This document shows, piece by piece, positions 1 to 10,226 of a stretch of 64,000 nucleotides of DNA. The first letter of the stretch is position 1, and every line of letters starts with the position of its first letter. The notes under the pieces were generated by a model. The model made no database searches, was not told the origin of the DNA, and was given only the letters and a program-made list of their open reading frames with translations. The DNA is from Tholera decimalis (lineage: Eukaryota > Arthropoda > Insecta > Lepidoptera > Noctuidae): contig OW964562.2 of NCBI GenBank assembly GCA_943138885.2, forward strand, positions 9,936,001 through 10,000,000, written 5' to 3'. The position numbers and the translations under genes were made by a program.

Positions 1-197
1 TAAGTTCTATCTTTGTAAAGTAGATAAACACAGGGAAACTTATTGGAAGGGCTAAAGATGCATCACTTTAATAATAGTATATTAAGAGCCCGCATGTATG
101 AACAATTAATAGAAGATCAAATATAAAATAATCAATACCTGAGGTGGAACAAAGATTTTGCTTTCGCTTTTCACGCCTTCAATCAAAAATAGTAATA
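1..197. other. No recognisable feature
   Basis: AT-rich sequence in which I see no gene or repeat that I recognise. Confidence 0.4.
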
Positions 198-207
198 GCT
201 CGCTCTT

Positions 208-303
208 TTTTTTTTCTGGTTGGGAAAATCATCGAATGACTTCTCGCCCACCCCCACCCTGTTCCTTCAGCTGCCCTTAAGTTCCAGGGCCGTGGCAGGA
301 CTT
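208..303 (-). mobile_element. Short retroposon derived from R1-clade LINE 3' tail
   Basis: On the minus strand this matches the 3' UTR of the R1-clade LINE at 35.7-35.8 kb, including the block around CAGCTGAAGGAACAGGGTGG, and it ends in an A-run (T-run on plus). It is flanked by a 10-bp direct repeat GCTCGCTCTT (198-207 and 304-313), as expected for target-primed insertion. About 30 bp near its 5' end are missing relative to the sister copies at 37840 and 56271. Confidence 0.7.
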
Positions 304-431
304 GCTCGCTCTTGTATTCTGTGCTATCTCAATTATTGAGCTTTTCTGCATAACTTTACAAAGTAACTCATTCACGATTAAAAGAAATTCCATCCCGAAA
401 TGTGTTGAGTTTCTTTTACTCAATAATCTAC

Positions 432-1024
432 TTATACTAATATTATAAAACGGAAAAGTTTGTTCGCTTGTTTTAATACGCTAATCTTCGAAAGTACTGG
501 ATGTATTTGGATGACATTTAGTATGGACGTAGCTTGAAGCTTGAGGAAGGTTATACAATGAGTAACGGAAACCCAATATCTATCCAAAAGGGCTGAAGAC
601 AACATCTGGTATGGAGTCTCTATGCACAGTTTCAGCTCAAAATAACTGACTCAAAGAATTGATACCAAATTATCCGTTTCATATATTTCTTGAATTGAAT
701 ACCAATCATAAAAAACGTGTCACAGCACTAAGAGGGTCAATAACTTTCCACGTCACTTGCCAATAACACGATAATTCTCTTCGTTCTTCTTAATTTGAAA
801 AATTCGGTCTCTGGTATCAGTGTATTGGTATTTGTAATAAGTTCTACACACGTAGACTTAGGATTACAGGAAACACTTGCCATATCGTTTGTTATCATCC
901 AAAGAAGCCATGCACTTGGTATGTATATACCCTTTAAATTACACGTTGTATATAGGCTCTTTACCCGACTGACAAAAAAGAGAGTTATATTTTTATCGTG
1001 AGCGACGCCCCGCTCGTCTGCTAG
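432..1024 (+). mobile_element. Helitron-like non-autonomous repeat, interrupted
   Basis: It begins with a TACTAATATTATAAAA block and ends CTAG followed by T, matching copies at 16592-16811 and 45665-45873. The GCGAAGCCCCGC-type segment before the end resembles a Helitron 3' hairpin. It is split by a 393-bp MITE (556-948). The start is TT instead of the TC seen in better copies. It has no coding capacity. Confidence 0.65.
556..948 (+). mobile_element. MITE with CAAYGTGTAA ends and TATA target duplication
   Basis: This 393-bp element has short inverted ends (CAATGAGTAA at the left; CAACGTGTAA as the complement of the right end). It is flanked by TATA on both sides (552-555, 949-952). The empty site is visible in the related repeat at 16.7 kb, where GGTTATAGGC is uninterrupted. 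Other copies are at 20641-28270 (interrupted) and 49236-49621 (reverse). It has no ORF; the superfamily is not determined. Confidence 0.75.
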
Positions 1025-2888
1025 TATTTAAATATAGTGTCTGTCCATCTCAAGCATAATTTCCATAGAAAGGTAATTGTCAATATGTCGATCAGACAAA
1101 AAACATAGTAATATGATGCATAAATGCATAAAAACTTAATAAAATAAGGTAATTCAGCTTCTTGGCGAGATTCACAGCATCCGGCACGTTCCTACTCGAC
1201 CACATTTCTTTATTCTCAGTATAATAAAACAAGATAAGTCTTCCCAAAATTAATTACCAACACTGCTAATTAAAAAGTTGTTGCTACGTGTTTCAATTAT
1301 AACTGAGTTATTAACTAAACGTTTCCTTAGACGTGAGATAACAAGGATATCACTGATTTCATAAGCTACATGCTGGCTTGTCTTTGGTATAAAAGATATT
1401 CCTATTTGTTTCCTTTGCATGATCACAAGTCCAAAAGAGTTGAGAGCCGAAATCCGGGACAATTACTTATGCCCAGCCAAAGACTACATTTGTATAGCAG
1501 AAATTCAAATTGTATGGCAATCAAAATAGGTATTTAATAAATTACCACCACAAATAAGAGTATTGCCCACTTATAAATTTCTTGACAAATGTTTCTACTC
1601 AGTTAATGAATTTTTTTATCATAAATTTTGATGTTATTTGACATACATAAATAAATCTGACATACATGAATAAATTTTGACATTACATTACATAATTTTG
1701 ACATGTACCTATTTCTTTTTTCACTCAATACGATTTTTAATGCGTTTGCTTCTTTTTTTTTTATTTATATAATAAAAAATATATTGACATCTCAATTTGT
1801 TTTAAGTTTTGTATAAATGAAAATTCAATATTTTTAAATTTAATTTCCTGAATATTTCTACACCGGTAACGGTAGTGTATGTGAAACTATGTTAATATTA
1901 AGATCTCAATGTACCATATGCTAAGAAATAAATGATATTCTATTCTATATCTGGGTACCTTTTTTTACTGCTGGAATCTTGGACAATAGAATAGGTAGGT
2001 AGTTATGTGTGTTATACCTTTTGTTTTAGATCATCAACAGCTTAACCTTTTCTCAATTATGATGGGGTCAGTTACTTATATTATTACTTATATTGGTACT
2101 TAATAGAGCTTTTTATTTATAAGTTCTTTGGAAGTTGGTCCACCTACCTGTTATAATGGACTCCAGTTCAATGAAATATCTGACTTTGGTTTTGTTATAT
2201 AAAAATATCAATGATCGGTAGTGCTAAGTGATCTACACCTCGACTCAAACTATTGCAGACTACTTTCGAAGACTTAAAGTCTTCTAAAGTCTTCTAACTG
2301 TGTAACCTACTTACAGATGGTCTGACTGATTATGTATGAGATTTTAAATGTTTCTAAAAATAAACTCACGCTACCGACAAGATTTTTGGCGGCAACACCT
2401 GCATTTCTCCCAAAAGTGGGAAGGGTTCAGGTCCAGATTCTTTGTTTTTACTAGGGGTCCTCAAGAGAATAATAAATATGATAATGAAAATTATATTTCT
2501 TTAATTATATTTTAATGACAATTTGCCTGAAACTTTCAACGATAACCTCGCGACAATGTTCTGTCTTATCGCTCACTATTGATACTTACACAGTCCCCAG
2601 CAAGGGGTCAGATTGATACGTGTAACCTCAATCTCGTGCTTGACGTTTTATGAACGTACTTTTTCATTGTTGCGGCATTATTGCCAATAACAAATGATTC
2701 TTAAAAACGTTAAAAACAAAAACAATTTCTACAAAATAACTGAAGTACGTAATTGGTAATCTGATAAGCGCTTGCGCAGTCTGATTTCATAGGTAGGTGT
2801 ATTTGTTTAGTGGTATATATGCTAGTATTGCTATTAATACCTATATGTTTAGGTGGCTTAGGGTTTCGTAGAATTTTGTACGAACGCA
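1025..2888. other. No recognisable feature
   Basis: AT-rich spacer. Short frames here lack conserved motifs or credible ATG starts. I see no repeat that recurs elsewhere in the window. Confidence 0.4.
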
Positions 2889-3128
2889 TCTATACTGAAC
2901 GAACTCGGCATTAGACGGCGGCGCCTGTCGTCTGTAGTACAAGCACGCATCCTAATTTTCTATGGCCATGTATCACAAGGCAGCAATGACTTCGTGGAAC
3001 GTTTGATGATGCAGGGAAAAGTTGATGGTACCAGAGTGCGTGGTGGATCCCCAATGAGATGAACAAACCAAATTAAGGCGGCAACAAACTGCCCTGTTCA
3101 CGAGTGTTCCAGAAAAGCTGCGGTCTGA
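2889..3128 (+). pseudogene. RTE-like LINE reverse transcriptase, C-terminal remnant
   Basis: The frame starting at 2889 reads ILNELGIRRRLSSVVQARI, then FYGHVS and GKVDGTRVRGGSPMR. This is the pattern of the C-terminal tail of RTE-type non-LTR reverse transcriptases, where the consensus continues with a Trp. That Trp codon is TGA here, which breaks the frame. Only the last ~80 residues remain; the endonuclease and RT core are missing. It is a 5'-truncated dead copy. The assignment to the RTE clade comes from recalled motif similarity, not an alignment. Confidence 0.65.
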
Positions 3129-3137
3129 GAAGAATAT

Positions 3138-3176
3138 AATAGAACTATATAATAGAACTATATAATAGAACTATAT
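3138..3176 (+). repeat. 13-bp tandem repeat, three copies plus partial
   Basis: The unit AATAGAACTATAT is repeated three times, followed by a degenerate AAGAGAAC. It lies directly behind the RTE-like coding remnant and is probably local slippage in the element's 3' end. Confidence 0.85.
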
Positions 3177-3604
3177 AAGAGAACTTTTTACTCAAACTGT
3201 TCCTGATTGACGACCACGACCACTCTGTCAAGAATGATACGACTAAGAAAAAGAAAACCTACATGTATGTATCAGTCAGTTTCTATTAAAATCAGAAGTT
3301 TAAGAAATTTATTATTAGGTCACTTTCATTCTAAGAATGCATATAGTGACCGGACCCTAGGGATGGCCCGGATGATGTCGAATGAACCTACACGTTGGTC
3401 ACCGTTTTGCAACGCCCTTTCAGTCTCAAATGACAGACAAAAGAACCTAGCAGAATCTTCCATACATTCAAGGGAACCCCACCCCACCAGAAAATTAACA
3501 TATCACGTTACCTCACCCTTTAGTTGTGGAGGTCAGATAGTGGCTATGCTGAGTCTAGAATTATTATGGCTAGTTTTTACTTCAAAATTCATGATAAAGC
3601 ATCT
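3177..3604. other. RTE-like 3' tail, then unrecognised spacer
   Basis: The stretch about 3208-3250 (GACCACGACCAC...CTGTCAAGAATG) recurs at 61.03 kb and looks like the 3' tail of the same LINE. The frame that remains open across 3207-3668 begins with TTG and has no family motifs, so I do not call a gene. Confidence 0.45.
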
Positions 3605-3740
3605 CATTTTTTATTTATTACGGATGAGCCCAGTCTTCACCTCGATCTCGCCTGATGGTAAGCGATAGATGAGGTCTAAGATGGGACGAGCGAGCCCAAA
3701 ATATGCCTATTTACTCGTGCTTTAAAGGCTGCCAAAGAAC
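3605..3740 (-). mobile_element. LINE 3'-end fragment
   Basis: It shares GATGAGCCCA, CTCGCCTGATG and the CTTTAAAGGCTG block with the better-preserved minus-strand LINE end at 28795-29075. Only the 3' terminus of the element is left. Confidence 0.6.
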
Positions 3741-4034
3741 TCAGAAATTAAAGAAACATCATTGAAAAGATTAGTAGGAAATGAATTTGTGTCTTGACAG
3801 CAGGGAAATTGTTTATCGGCTTGGGCTTTGTTTTTATTCATATTATATCAATGATCGGCTTGCAAAAAGTTTTGCTCGTGCAGGTAACCATGGCAATAAT
3901 GCAATGGCATAAAACCTTGCGTGCCCATGCGTGATACAGTGTCGGTTTATTTCTCTAATCACCAACTTACGGTGTTATTCCACTTCACATTTTAATTAAC
4001 AGATAAGAAATTCTAGAAATAGTTTAAAACATAC

Positions 4035-4160
4035 TACGTATATGGGCAACTGCCTCGTTGGCCAAGTAGTCGCAAGTGTGACTGATGAGCACGAGGTGTC
4101 GGCTTCGATTCCCGGGTCAGGCAGAACGTGCTATTGGCTTTTTTGTAAAGCCTGCAATAC
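4035..4160 (+). mobile_element. tRNA-derived SINE head
   Basis: It contains A-box-like TGGCCAAGTAGT and B-box-like TTCGATTCCCGGG about 40 bp apart, so it resembles a tRNA gene. A second copy with the same layout lies at 47718-47790, and both continue into the same non-tRNA body. That marks them as SINE heads and not tRNA genes. The pol III promoter boxes look usable. Confidence 0.6.
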
Positions 4161-4400
4161 ATGTTGGCCCAGCGTTGTCGAGTGAAGACCAATACCAACA
4201 TGTAGACTGTACATTTGCCTTGTCTTGCTATCACTCGGTGTCACTTGCCTAGTTGGCAGAGTGAAGGCCAGCGCCAACGTGTATAGAGCTCATTTGGTGC
4301 AACTTGTCTTCGCTCGCCGTTGCTCGTGATCACGTGCCTCACTTCGGATCGGTGTCGGTTTTTGGTTACAAATCAAAGGCGCTCGCCTGCGTTCGGCTAA

Positions 4401-4575
4401 AGCCGGCTCTACACGTTGGCCAACACAGTGGCGAATGTAGTGGCCAATGACTATTCGCCAACGTGTAGAGGGGGTGTTTGTGCACCCAACATGCACAAAC
4501 ACGCCGTCTACACGTTGGCCAATACGCATTGGCCACTACATTCGCCACTGTGTTGGCCAACGTGTAGAGCCGGCT
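4401..4575. mobile_element. Foldback MITE, Harbinger-type (TAA target duplication)
   Basis: This 175-bp element has terminal inverted arms of about 49 bp starting AGCCGGCTCTACACGTTGG and a second inner stem. It is flanked by TAA on both sides (4398-4400, 4576-4578), and a 3-bp TWA duplication is typical of PIF/Harbinger. There is no coding capacity. Confidence 0.7.
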
Positions 4576-4597
4576 TAACGTGTGGGCAGCTGCCCAG

Positions 4598-4653
4598 CGA
4601 CCAATGTAGAAGAGGGTCTGTAGAGCTCTACAGATCCTCTTCTACATTGGTCG
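4598..4653. repeat. Near-perfect 56-bp palindrome
   Basis: The arms CGACCAATGTAGAAGAGG and complement meet at CTGTAGAGCTCTACAG with no loop and about one mismatched pair. It is probably the core of a small foldback element. Confidence 0.8.
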
Positions 4654-4739
4654 TCTGCATTGGCGTTCGACGAACTTGTCGAACGTGTGGACATTATTTC
4701 TTGCCTTGTACCTATTTGTCAACGCTCGCATTGGCCTAC

Positions 4740-5085
4740 GCTTGGCCAACATGTATTACAGGCTTAAGGAATTTCTCAGTAGTAGCCCTGAGTTTGTTGG
4801 CGGTGTAATACTCTCGGTCTCTCGCGCCTCGGAAAGCACGGTAAGCTATTGGTCTCAGCAGTCATTTGGAAATATTTGACAGTCATTACGGGTAGTCAGA
4901 AGCCAGTAAATCTGACACTGGTCTAGCCAAGGGGTATCGTGTTACCCAGTTACTGGGTTGTGGAGGTCAGACGGGCAGTCACTCCATGTAAAACACTAAA
5001 ACTCAGCTGCATCCGCTTAGACCAGAAACCGACCCCAACTTCGTTGGGAAAGGGCTCTACGTAGCTAGGCAGATATAGCTTAAAT
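4740..5085 (+). mobile_element. SINE body (GACAGTCRTTACGGGTAGTC family)
   Basis: It carries the conserved blocks ACAGTCATTACGGGTAGTC, GTAAATCTGACACTGGTCT, GTGTTACCCAGTTACTGGG, GTCACTCCATGTAAAACACT and GACCCCAACTTCGTTGGGA. The same order recurs at 48610-48840, 36525-36715 and 56210-56545, and reversed at 57105-57440. It has a GGAATTTCTCAGTAGTAG segment that also follows the tRNA-like head at 47.7 kb, which links head and body. Confidence 0.75.
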
Positions 5086-5108
5086 AAACGTAAAGCATTG
5101 ACGTAAAA

Positions 5109-5202
5109 GAGGTATTCCTCGAAGCGCTACCATTTTGAAGCGCACCTAATGAAGCGCTCCTTTTTTATTCCTCGGAGCGCTACTTTTCCGATAACATGGT
5201 GT
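5109..5202 (+). mobile_element. Half copy of GAAGCGCT-rich foldback MITE
   Basis: It is nearly identical to the left arm and centre of the intact element at 62427-62612 (GAGGTATTCCTCGAAGCGCT start), then diverges after AACATGGT. The right arm is lost. Confidence 0.85.
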
Positions 5203-5279
5203 CCTGAAATACAAGTTTCGGCTTCGTTCAGGCACCAGTCTCACCAGTCACCAGTCACGTAAACACCTTTTAGCAGAAA

Positions 5280-5965
5280 AATTAACCATAAAAAAAAACG
5301 ACTTTCCAAAAAACACTGCAAAGTGAAAAATAACTTTAATTTCTGTAGTCGGTGTCTTTAGTTTTGTACATATTTTCTATTTTGCAGTGTTTTTTGGGAA
5401 GTCGGTTTTATTTTTTGTTAAAATGTTTTTTTGTTCTCGCTTTTTAGTGTGTTGGCTTGTAATTCACCTAGTAACAAAAGTCTAAATGTCACCTTCTTAT
5501 CACCTTTTGCAAAATATTCCTTTTCCCTACTAAGCTGTTAATTTTTGAGGAGTACTGCTGGTACTTCATCATCAGCTCCTCATCACCATATGCATTGTGA
5601 CGAGCATAAAATGTTTTACAACCATGTCCAAGTAACCGAATCGCAATGAAATACTTATCATTGAGTAATTTTAGTAGCCATCTGTGATCTTCATCATCAG
5701 TTCCACTTCACCAAATGGTGCTTTTCGAGAGCAACTGCACAAGTTACTACGAAAAATACCTAAATCGCTATAGGTGTGCCTATAATATTTGAAGAGTTCC
5801 CTCGATTTCTCAAGGATCATCAGATCCTAATTTCATGACAATGGGACCAACTAGAAAGTATAATACAATTTTCCAAATCGGTCCAGCCGTCTTCGGGTTA
5901 TGAGGCAAAATACATAAAAAAAAGTTCAAGACGAACTGAGAACCTACTCCTTTTTTTTAAGTCGG
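5280..5965 (+). repeat. ~700-bp repeat with 5' hairpin, copy 1 of 3
   Basis: It starts with an inverted repeat containing AAAAAACACTGCAAAGTG and its complement. It continues through ACTTCATCATCAGCTCCTCA, TAGGTGTGCCTATAATATTT and AGTTCCCTCGATTTCTC, and ends in GTCGGTT. Collinear copies are at 38945-39710 and 61610-62395 in the same orientation. There is no ORF and I have not assigned a class. Confidence 0.75.
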
Positions 5966-8157
5966 TTAAAATGGCATCATGTGATTGTGTGATGCATGTC
6001 CTCAGATAATGTTTTCTTTATATTTTTTTAATATTAAAAACAATTGCGTTATGTACCTCCTCGTTCATGATAAGAATGGCTTGAGATTTTTGCGTCCGTA
6101 TTGCGTTATTCTATGTGCGTCAACATTTTTTCTAGAAAACATACGTTTAGTTTTGGTAATCTCAGTTCGAGACGATTACCTACAATATTATTTATACAAA
6201 AACCGACACACATGTCAAATATTTTCATAATCATGTATCATAAATACTCACAGAAGAGTACTTAGTTCTTTTGTCAGTGTTTTAGTATTTATTGACAGAT
6301 AAAGAGTATTCATTGGGCATAAAAAATTCGTCAGCGTCGCTCTTTGTTTTTTTCTTTTTATTACAAATGAGCCCGTTCTTGAATTCGATCAAACCTCCCT
6401 ATCCCCATCCTCGATGTTTATGGGTAGAACACTGGGTGCCCCGAACGCAGGCTTCATTGCCACGGTGAATGACGAATTCTTTGACTAAAATAGGCCGGCT
6501 CTCTGGTCTCGGGAAGGGTCGACTAATCGTGTACTGATTTCACGAAACACACGATGCGTACTTAGAACCCATGGGCCTAGTATTCAACCTCAAGCACAGC
6601 ACGCCGAACACGCTTCTTAACAAAGAAGCTTTACAGTCATCCAGTCTAGCCTTTTTCTATTATCAAGTGCCTTGCTATTGAGTTCTAAAACAGATTGTAC
6701 TCTAAATTTATTTTATTTATTTAAGGAAAACAAACAGTAACACATTACATCAAGTTGAAGAAAAAATACAATATTAAATGGGCAAATGTGCCGCCAACAA
6801 CATTTTCCGCAAAATACATAAAAGTTTTCTGCAAAGAATGCGTTATAATTTAAAACCTTACAACTATAATGCTTATATTAATACTAAAAAGCAATTAAAC
6901 CTGAAATAATGGAAATAAAAATGTAAATTAAAATATAAATAAAAATAATTGAAATAAAACAATGGAGATCTAATGGTAAAAAGAGCTCGATATACATACT
7001 AAAAATAAGTTTGTACAATAATCACGATTTTGAGTCAACAAACATGATAAATGTGAAGAACAATTGAGCGCTCCGTATTTAAAAAAAAAACTGTCTCCGA
7101 TTTCTCATTGGACTGCTGAGTAATATGACTGACCTTAATTCTATACACGCGTCAGACAAAGTGTGATAATTATGTATTCCATTTAGAATTTCTCAGCATC
7201 CGGCCCTGGTCTGAGCCTGGCAATGCCCACGCCCCCTATACATACCTTGCGAAATTTCGAAGTAGATAGTAAAGTTTAACATTTACCAAACCCTCAGAGG
7301 AATATGGACGCGATGACATAGGTTTTAATTAATCGCCCTCTCAATTTATCTATTAAAAAGGAAAACATACGCTTCAACCTTCTTTAACTCTTAAAACACA
7401 TTTGTTTTCAAAAGGCTCTTACATAGCCAGATCCCTTTCAATGAAGGGTCGGTCAGTGTTGCCATTTCACATAATATAATAACTACGACGCTGGACTAGA
7501 CCCCTAGGGCAACACTTAGCTCATTTAGACGCCCATTTCATTACTTGTTGGTACAGTTGGCAAAATGAATTTGAATTTAGAACTGTGTAGAAGAAATAAT
7601 TACTACGCTTGCCGACCCAAAACTTTGAATGTTGTAGAATAATTATTTTTACTTACCTTATTATCAAAGTAATAGAGCCGGCAAGCTCTTATGTTCTCAT
7701 AGTTTACAGATTCATTGTTTACTCTTATTTCTAACTTACAAAAAGAAACCTTTATAAGAATTAGATTTTCGTATATTTACACTGCGTTTTAAGAGTGATG
7801 TGTACGTGTGTGTGTGTATGTATCGAATGTAGGAGTAGGCAAGAAACAATATTATAAAAAGAACTTTGAATCATAAACCTGCCCAAACCAAACAAATCAC
7901 TTTTAAGCAAAGTGTTACAGTATCTGGTAATAAAATAAATAAAATTCGTTTAAAATTAAAATAATCACATACCTATTTGTTACTATTACTTACATTAACA
8001 AATTCTAGATGTCAAAATTACATAATAATGATACGATTAAACAGAGTCAAAAGAATCATATGATTCATATAATATGAATGATAGAACTGACTGCCTACTA
8101 TAGTCGTATTACTGACTTCAGAAAAAGAGGAGGTACTATGGTCGGCTTTATATCTTT
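5966..8157. other. No recognisable feature
   Basis: AT-rich spacer with poly-A/T runs. No frame shows a protein family signature. The segment near 6360-6520 vaguely resembles the LINE tail at 3605 but is too diverged to call. Confidence 0.4.
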
Positions 8158-9505
8158 TTAGGGTTCCGTAGCCGAATGGCAAAAAACGGAACCCTTATAG
8201 TTTCGATATGTCTGTCCGTCTGTCTGTCTATCTGTCCGTCCGTCCGTATGTCACAGCCATTTTATTCCGAAACTATTAGGACTATACATGTGAAACTTGG
8301 TAGGTAGATGTATTCTGTAAACCGCTTTCCGATTTTAAGAAAAAAATTAAAATATATTTAAAATAAAGGATACCCCATACATGGAACTAGAAATGAATTT
8401 ATTTTTTTCATGAAACCTATGCGTTTGTGGTATCTATAGACAGGTCTTTAAAAATAATATAAGGATTTCTAAAACCACTTTTTCATGAAGTCAATCGTTT
8501 AAAAGATATAAGCTTCCAAAGTGGTAAAATGTGTGCCCCTCCCCCCCTCTAACTTCTTTAATGATGGAGTGAAAAATCTAAAAAAAAAATATATGTCTGT
8601 AGATCTTAATGTAAATTTTCAAACAAAATTGGTTTGAACGAAATGGAGTCAGCAGTTTTTGAGATACAGCATATTTTCTAAAACCGCAAATATAATTTTG
8701 TAATTCATACAAACACTATGAAAAACAAAGTTATTTAGCGTAATTATAAAAATGTAAATAAGCTAATTTTAAGAAAGGACATTGTTCCGGCTCCATACAT
8801 GTCACGCCTAAGAATCGTTTGAATCGAAAATGACTTAGACTCTAAATATATTATGGAATCACAGTAAATCAATTTTTACTAACGGACACTTGAAAATACA
8901 AAAATAATTGCGAGAATAAAAACCATACTAAAACTACCATTACTACATAAGAATCAAGCATAATAGTTATAGTAAGATATATCAATAAGAATAAAAGAGT
9001 TTTTCTAACATGGACAATAAAAACAATATGTATATTCAATAACAGTTTTTTAATCATCAGTATTTCTCACTAATATATCATCTAAGAACTGTGCAGGGGG
9101 TTCAAAATACCCGAAATATTCCGAATTTTATCAATTTCTGATTTAATCCCGACAACCTTCTGTATTTCCCGAAATCGGGGAAAAATCCCGTAAATCGGCA
9201 ACACTAGATGCCAAATAGACATTTTTTACGGCACCACGCATTCGTCAATCGTGACACAACTTTTTATTTTGAATTTATTTATTTAAAGTGTCCATGGAAT
9301 ACTAAAATATGTTTCAAGCATTATAAAAAGAAATGAAAATTATCATGTAATTTATTCGGTGTATTATTTCGGTTATATAGGCCAAAATCGAACAATGTCT
9401 TTTTAATGTTTTTTTTATTCGTCAAATAAATATACATATTATATTATATTATTATAGTTACTACGGAACCCTTCATGGGCGAGTCTGACTCGCACTGGGC
9501 CAATT
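8158..9505 (+). repeat. AGGGTTCCGTAGCC repeat family, long copy
   Basis: It begins with a hairpin (GGGTTCCGT ... ACGGAACCC), then a CTGTC microsatellite, and ends GGGCGAGTCTGACTCGCAC. The second copy is at 48976-50090. This copy holds about 630 bp (roughly 8776-9405) absent from the second copy. No ORF is found. Partial relatives lie at 14961, 15958, 48976 and at both sides of 62745-64000. Confidence 0.75.
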
Positions 9506-10048
9506 TTTTATGTATGTTCATCATATCTCCGCAAATTACGGAAATTTTTTTTTTCAGAAGCCTATACTCCAGGGGTGGTTGCATTGTCATCAAGTCAAAA
9601 TCTACTGATGGGATCCCAGGGAAGTCGAGCTAAACTCTCAAATATGTGCATATATACTGTTTTTCTCAAACGTAAATCAGATATCATCTCATGTTGCTGA
9701 GCCAAGTCGGTATCTGATTGTGGAATCCCAGGAAAATCAAGGGAAATCCTCGACATTAAGGGCAACGTTACCACTTTTTATATATCCTATACTGGGTTAT
9801 TGGTAAAACACTAACTACTATGTTAGTTACAACATAAACAACAACTTTTTTGTCATATTTTATTTTATTAGATTTCACACAAAAGTAAAGATATTTAAAG
9901 CAAATGAAAGTAAAAGAAGGCAGCTTTAATTGGTCTGCCCATAGTGAAACTTAACTTAAGAATAAAAGTATACCTAATCTTATTAAGCCTATCTTTGTTC
10001 TACTGCTGGGGAAAAGGCTCCTTTTCACCTGACAAACATTATATTACT
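9506..10048. other. No recognisable feature
   Basis: I see no gene or recurring repeat up to the Copia target site. The last five bases, TTACT (10044-10048), are the left target duplication. Confidence 0.45.
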
Positions 10049-10214
10049 TGTGAAGAATTTAATATTATTGTTAAATAATAAAAATCACTTAAATCATATT
10101 GGTTTTATTTTTACAAAGATTGTTTTTTCGTTACTATGGTAATTAGCAAAAACCACTGACAAGTTCATCACTGCAACAGAGGTTTGCATTAAGTAGGTAG
10201 ATACAATCTTTACA
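10049..10214 (-). repeat. Copia 3' LTR
   Basis: 166 bp, identical to the LTR at 14218-14383. In element orientation it starts TGTAAAGATTG and ends TTCTTCACA, and it carries an AATAAAA polyadenylation-type signal. Confidence 0.93.
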
Positions 10215-10226
10215 CCCACACTTCTT
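10215..10226 (-). promoter_or_regulatory. Copia polypurine tract
   Basis: On the minus strand AAGAAGTGTGGG abuts the 3' LTR. This is the expected position for plus-strand priming. The tract overlaps the end of the ORF's stop codon. Confidence 0.7.

Larger units (their letters stand above)
4161..4770. repeat. Palindrome-rich composite of ACGTTGGCC-type motifs
   Basis: The block repeats variants of ACGTTGGCC and CGTGTAGAG in both orientations. It encloses a foldback MITE (4401-4575) and a near-perfect 56-bp palindrome (4598-4653). CGTTCGAC...GTCGAACG forms a third small stem near 4672-4693. No coding sequence is supported; long frames here are by-products of the palindromes. Confidence 0.6.

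Noticed and set aside
3207..3668. 153-codon frame as a gene
   Set aside because: TTG start, overlaps an RTE tail and a LINE end on the other strand, no motif.
4290..4879. Overlapping frames in the 4.3-4.9 kb region
   Set aside because: They read palindromes in both directions (the same words appear in opposite strands), so they are not proteins.
8869..9057. Hydrophobic 62-codon minus-strand frame as a membrane peptide
   Set aside because: AT-rich codons translate to Leu/Ile/Val/Phe by composition; inside a non-coding repeat.
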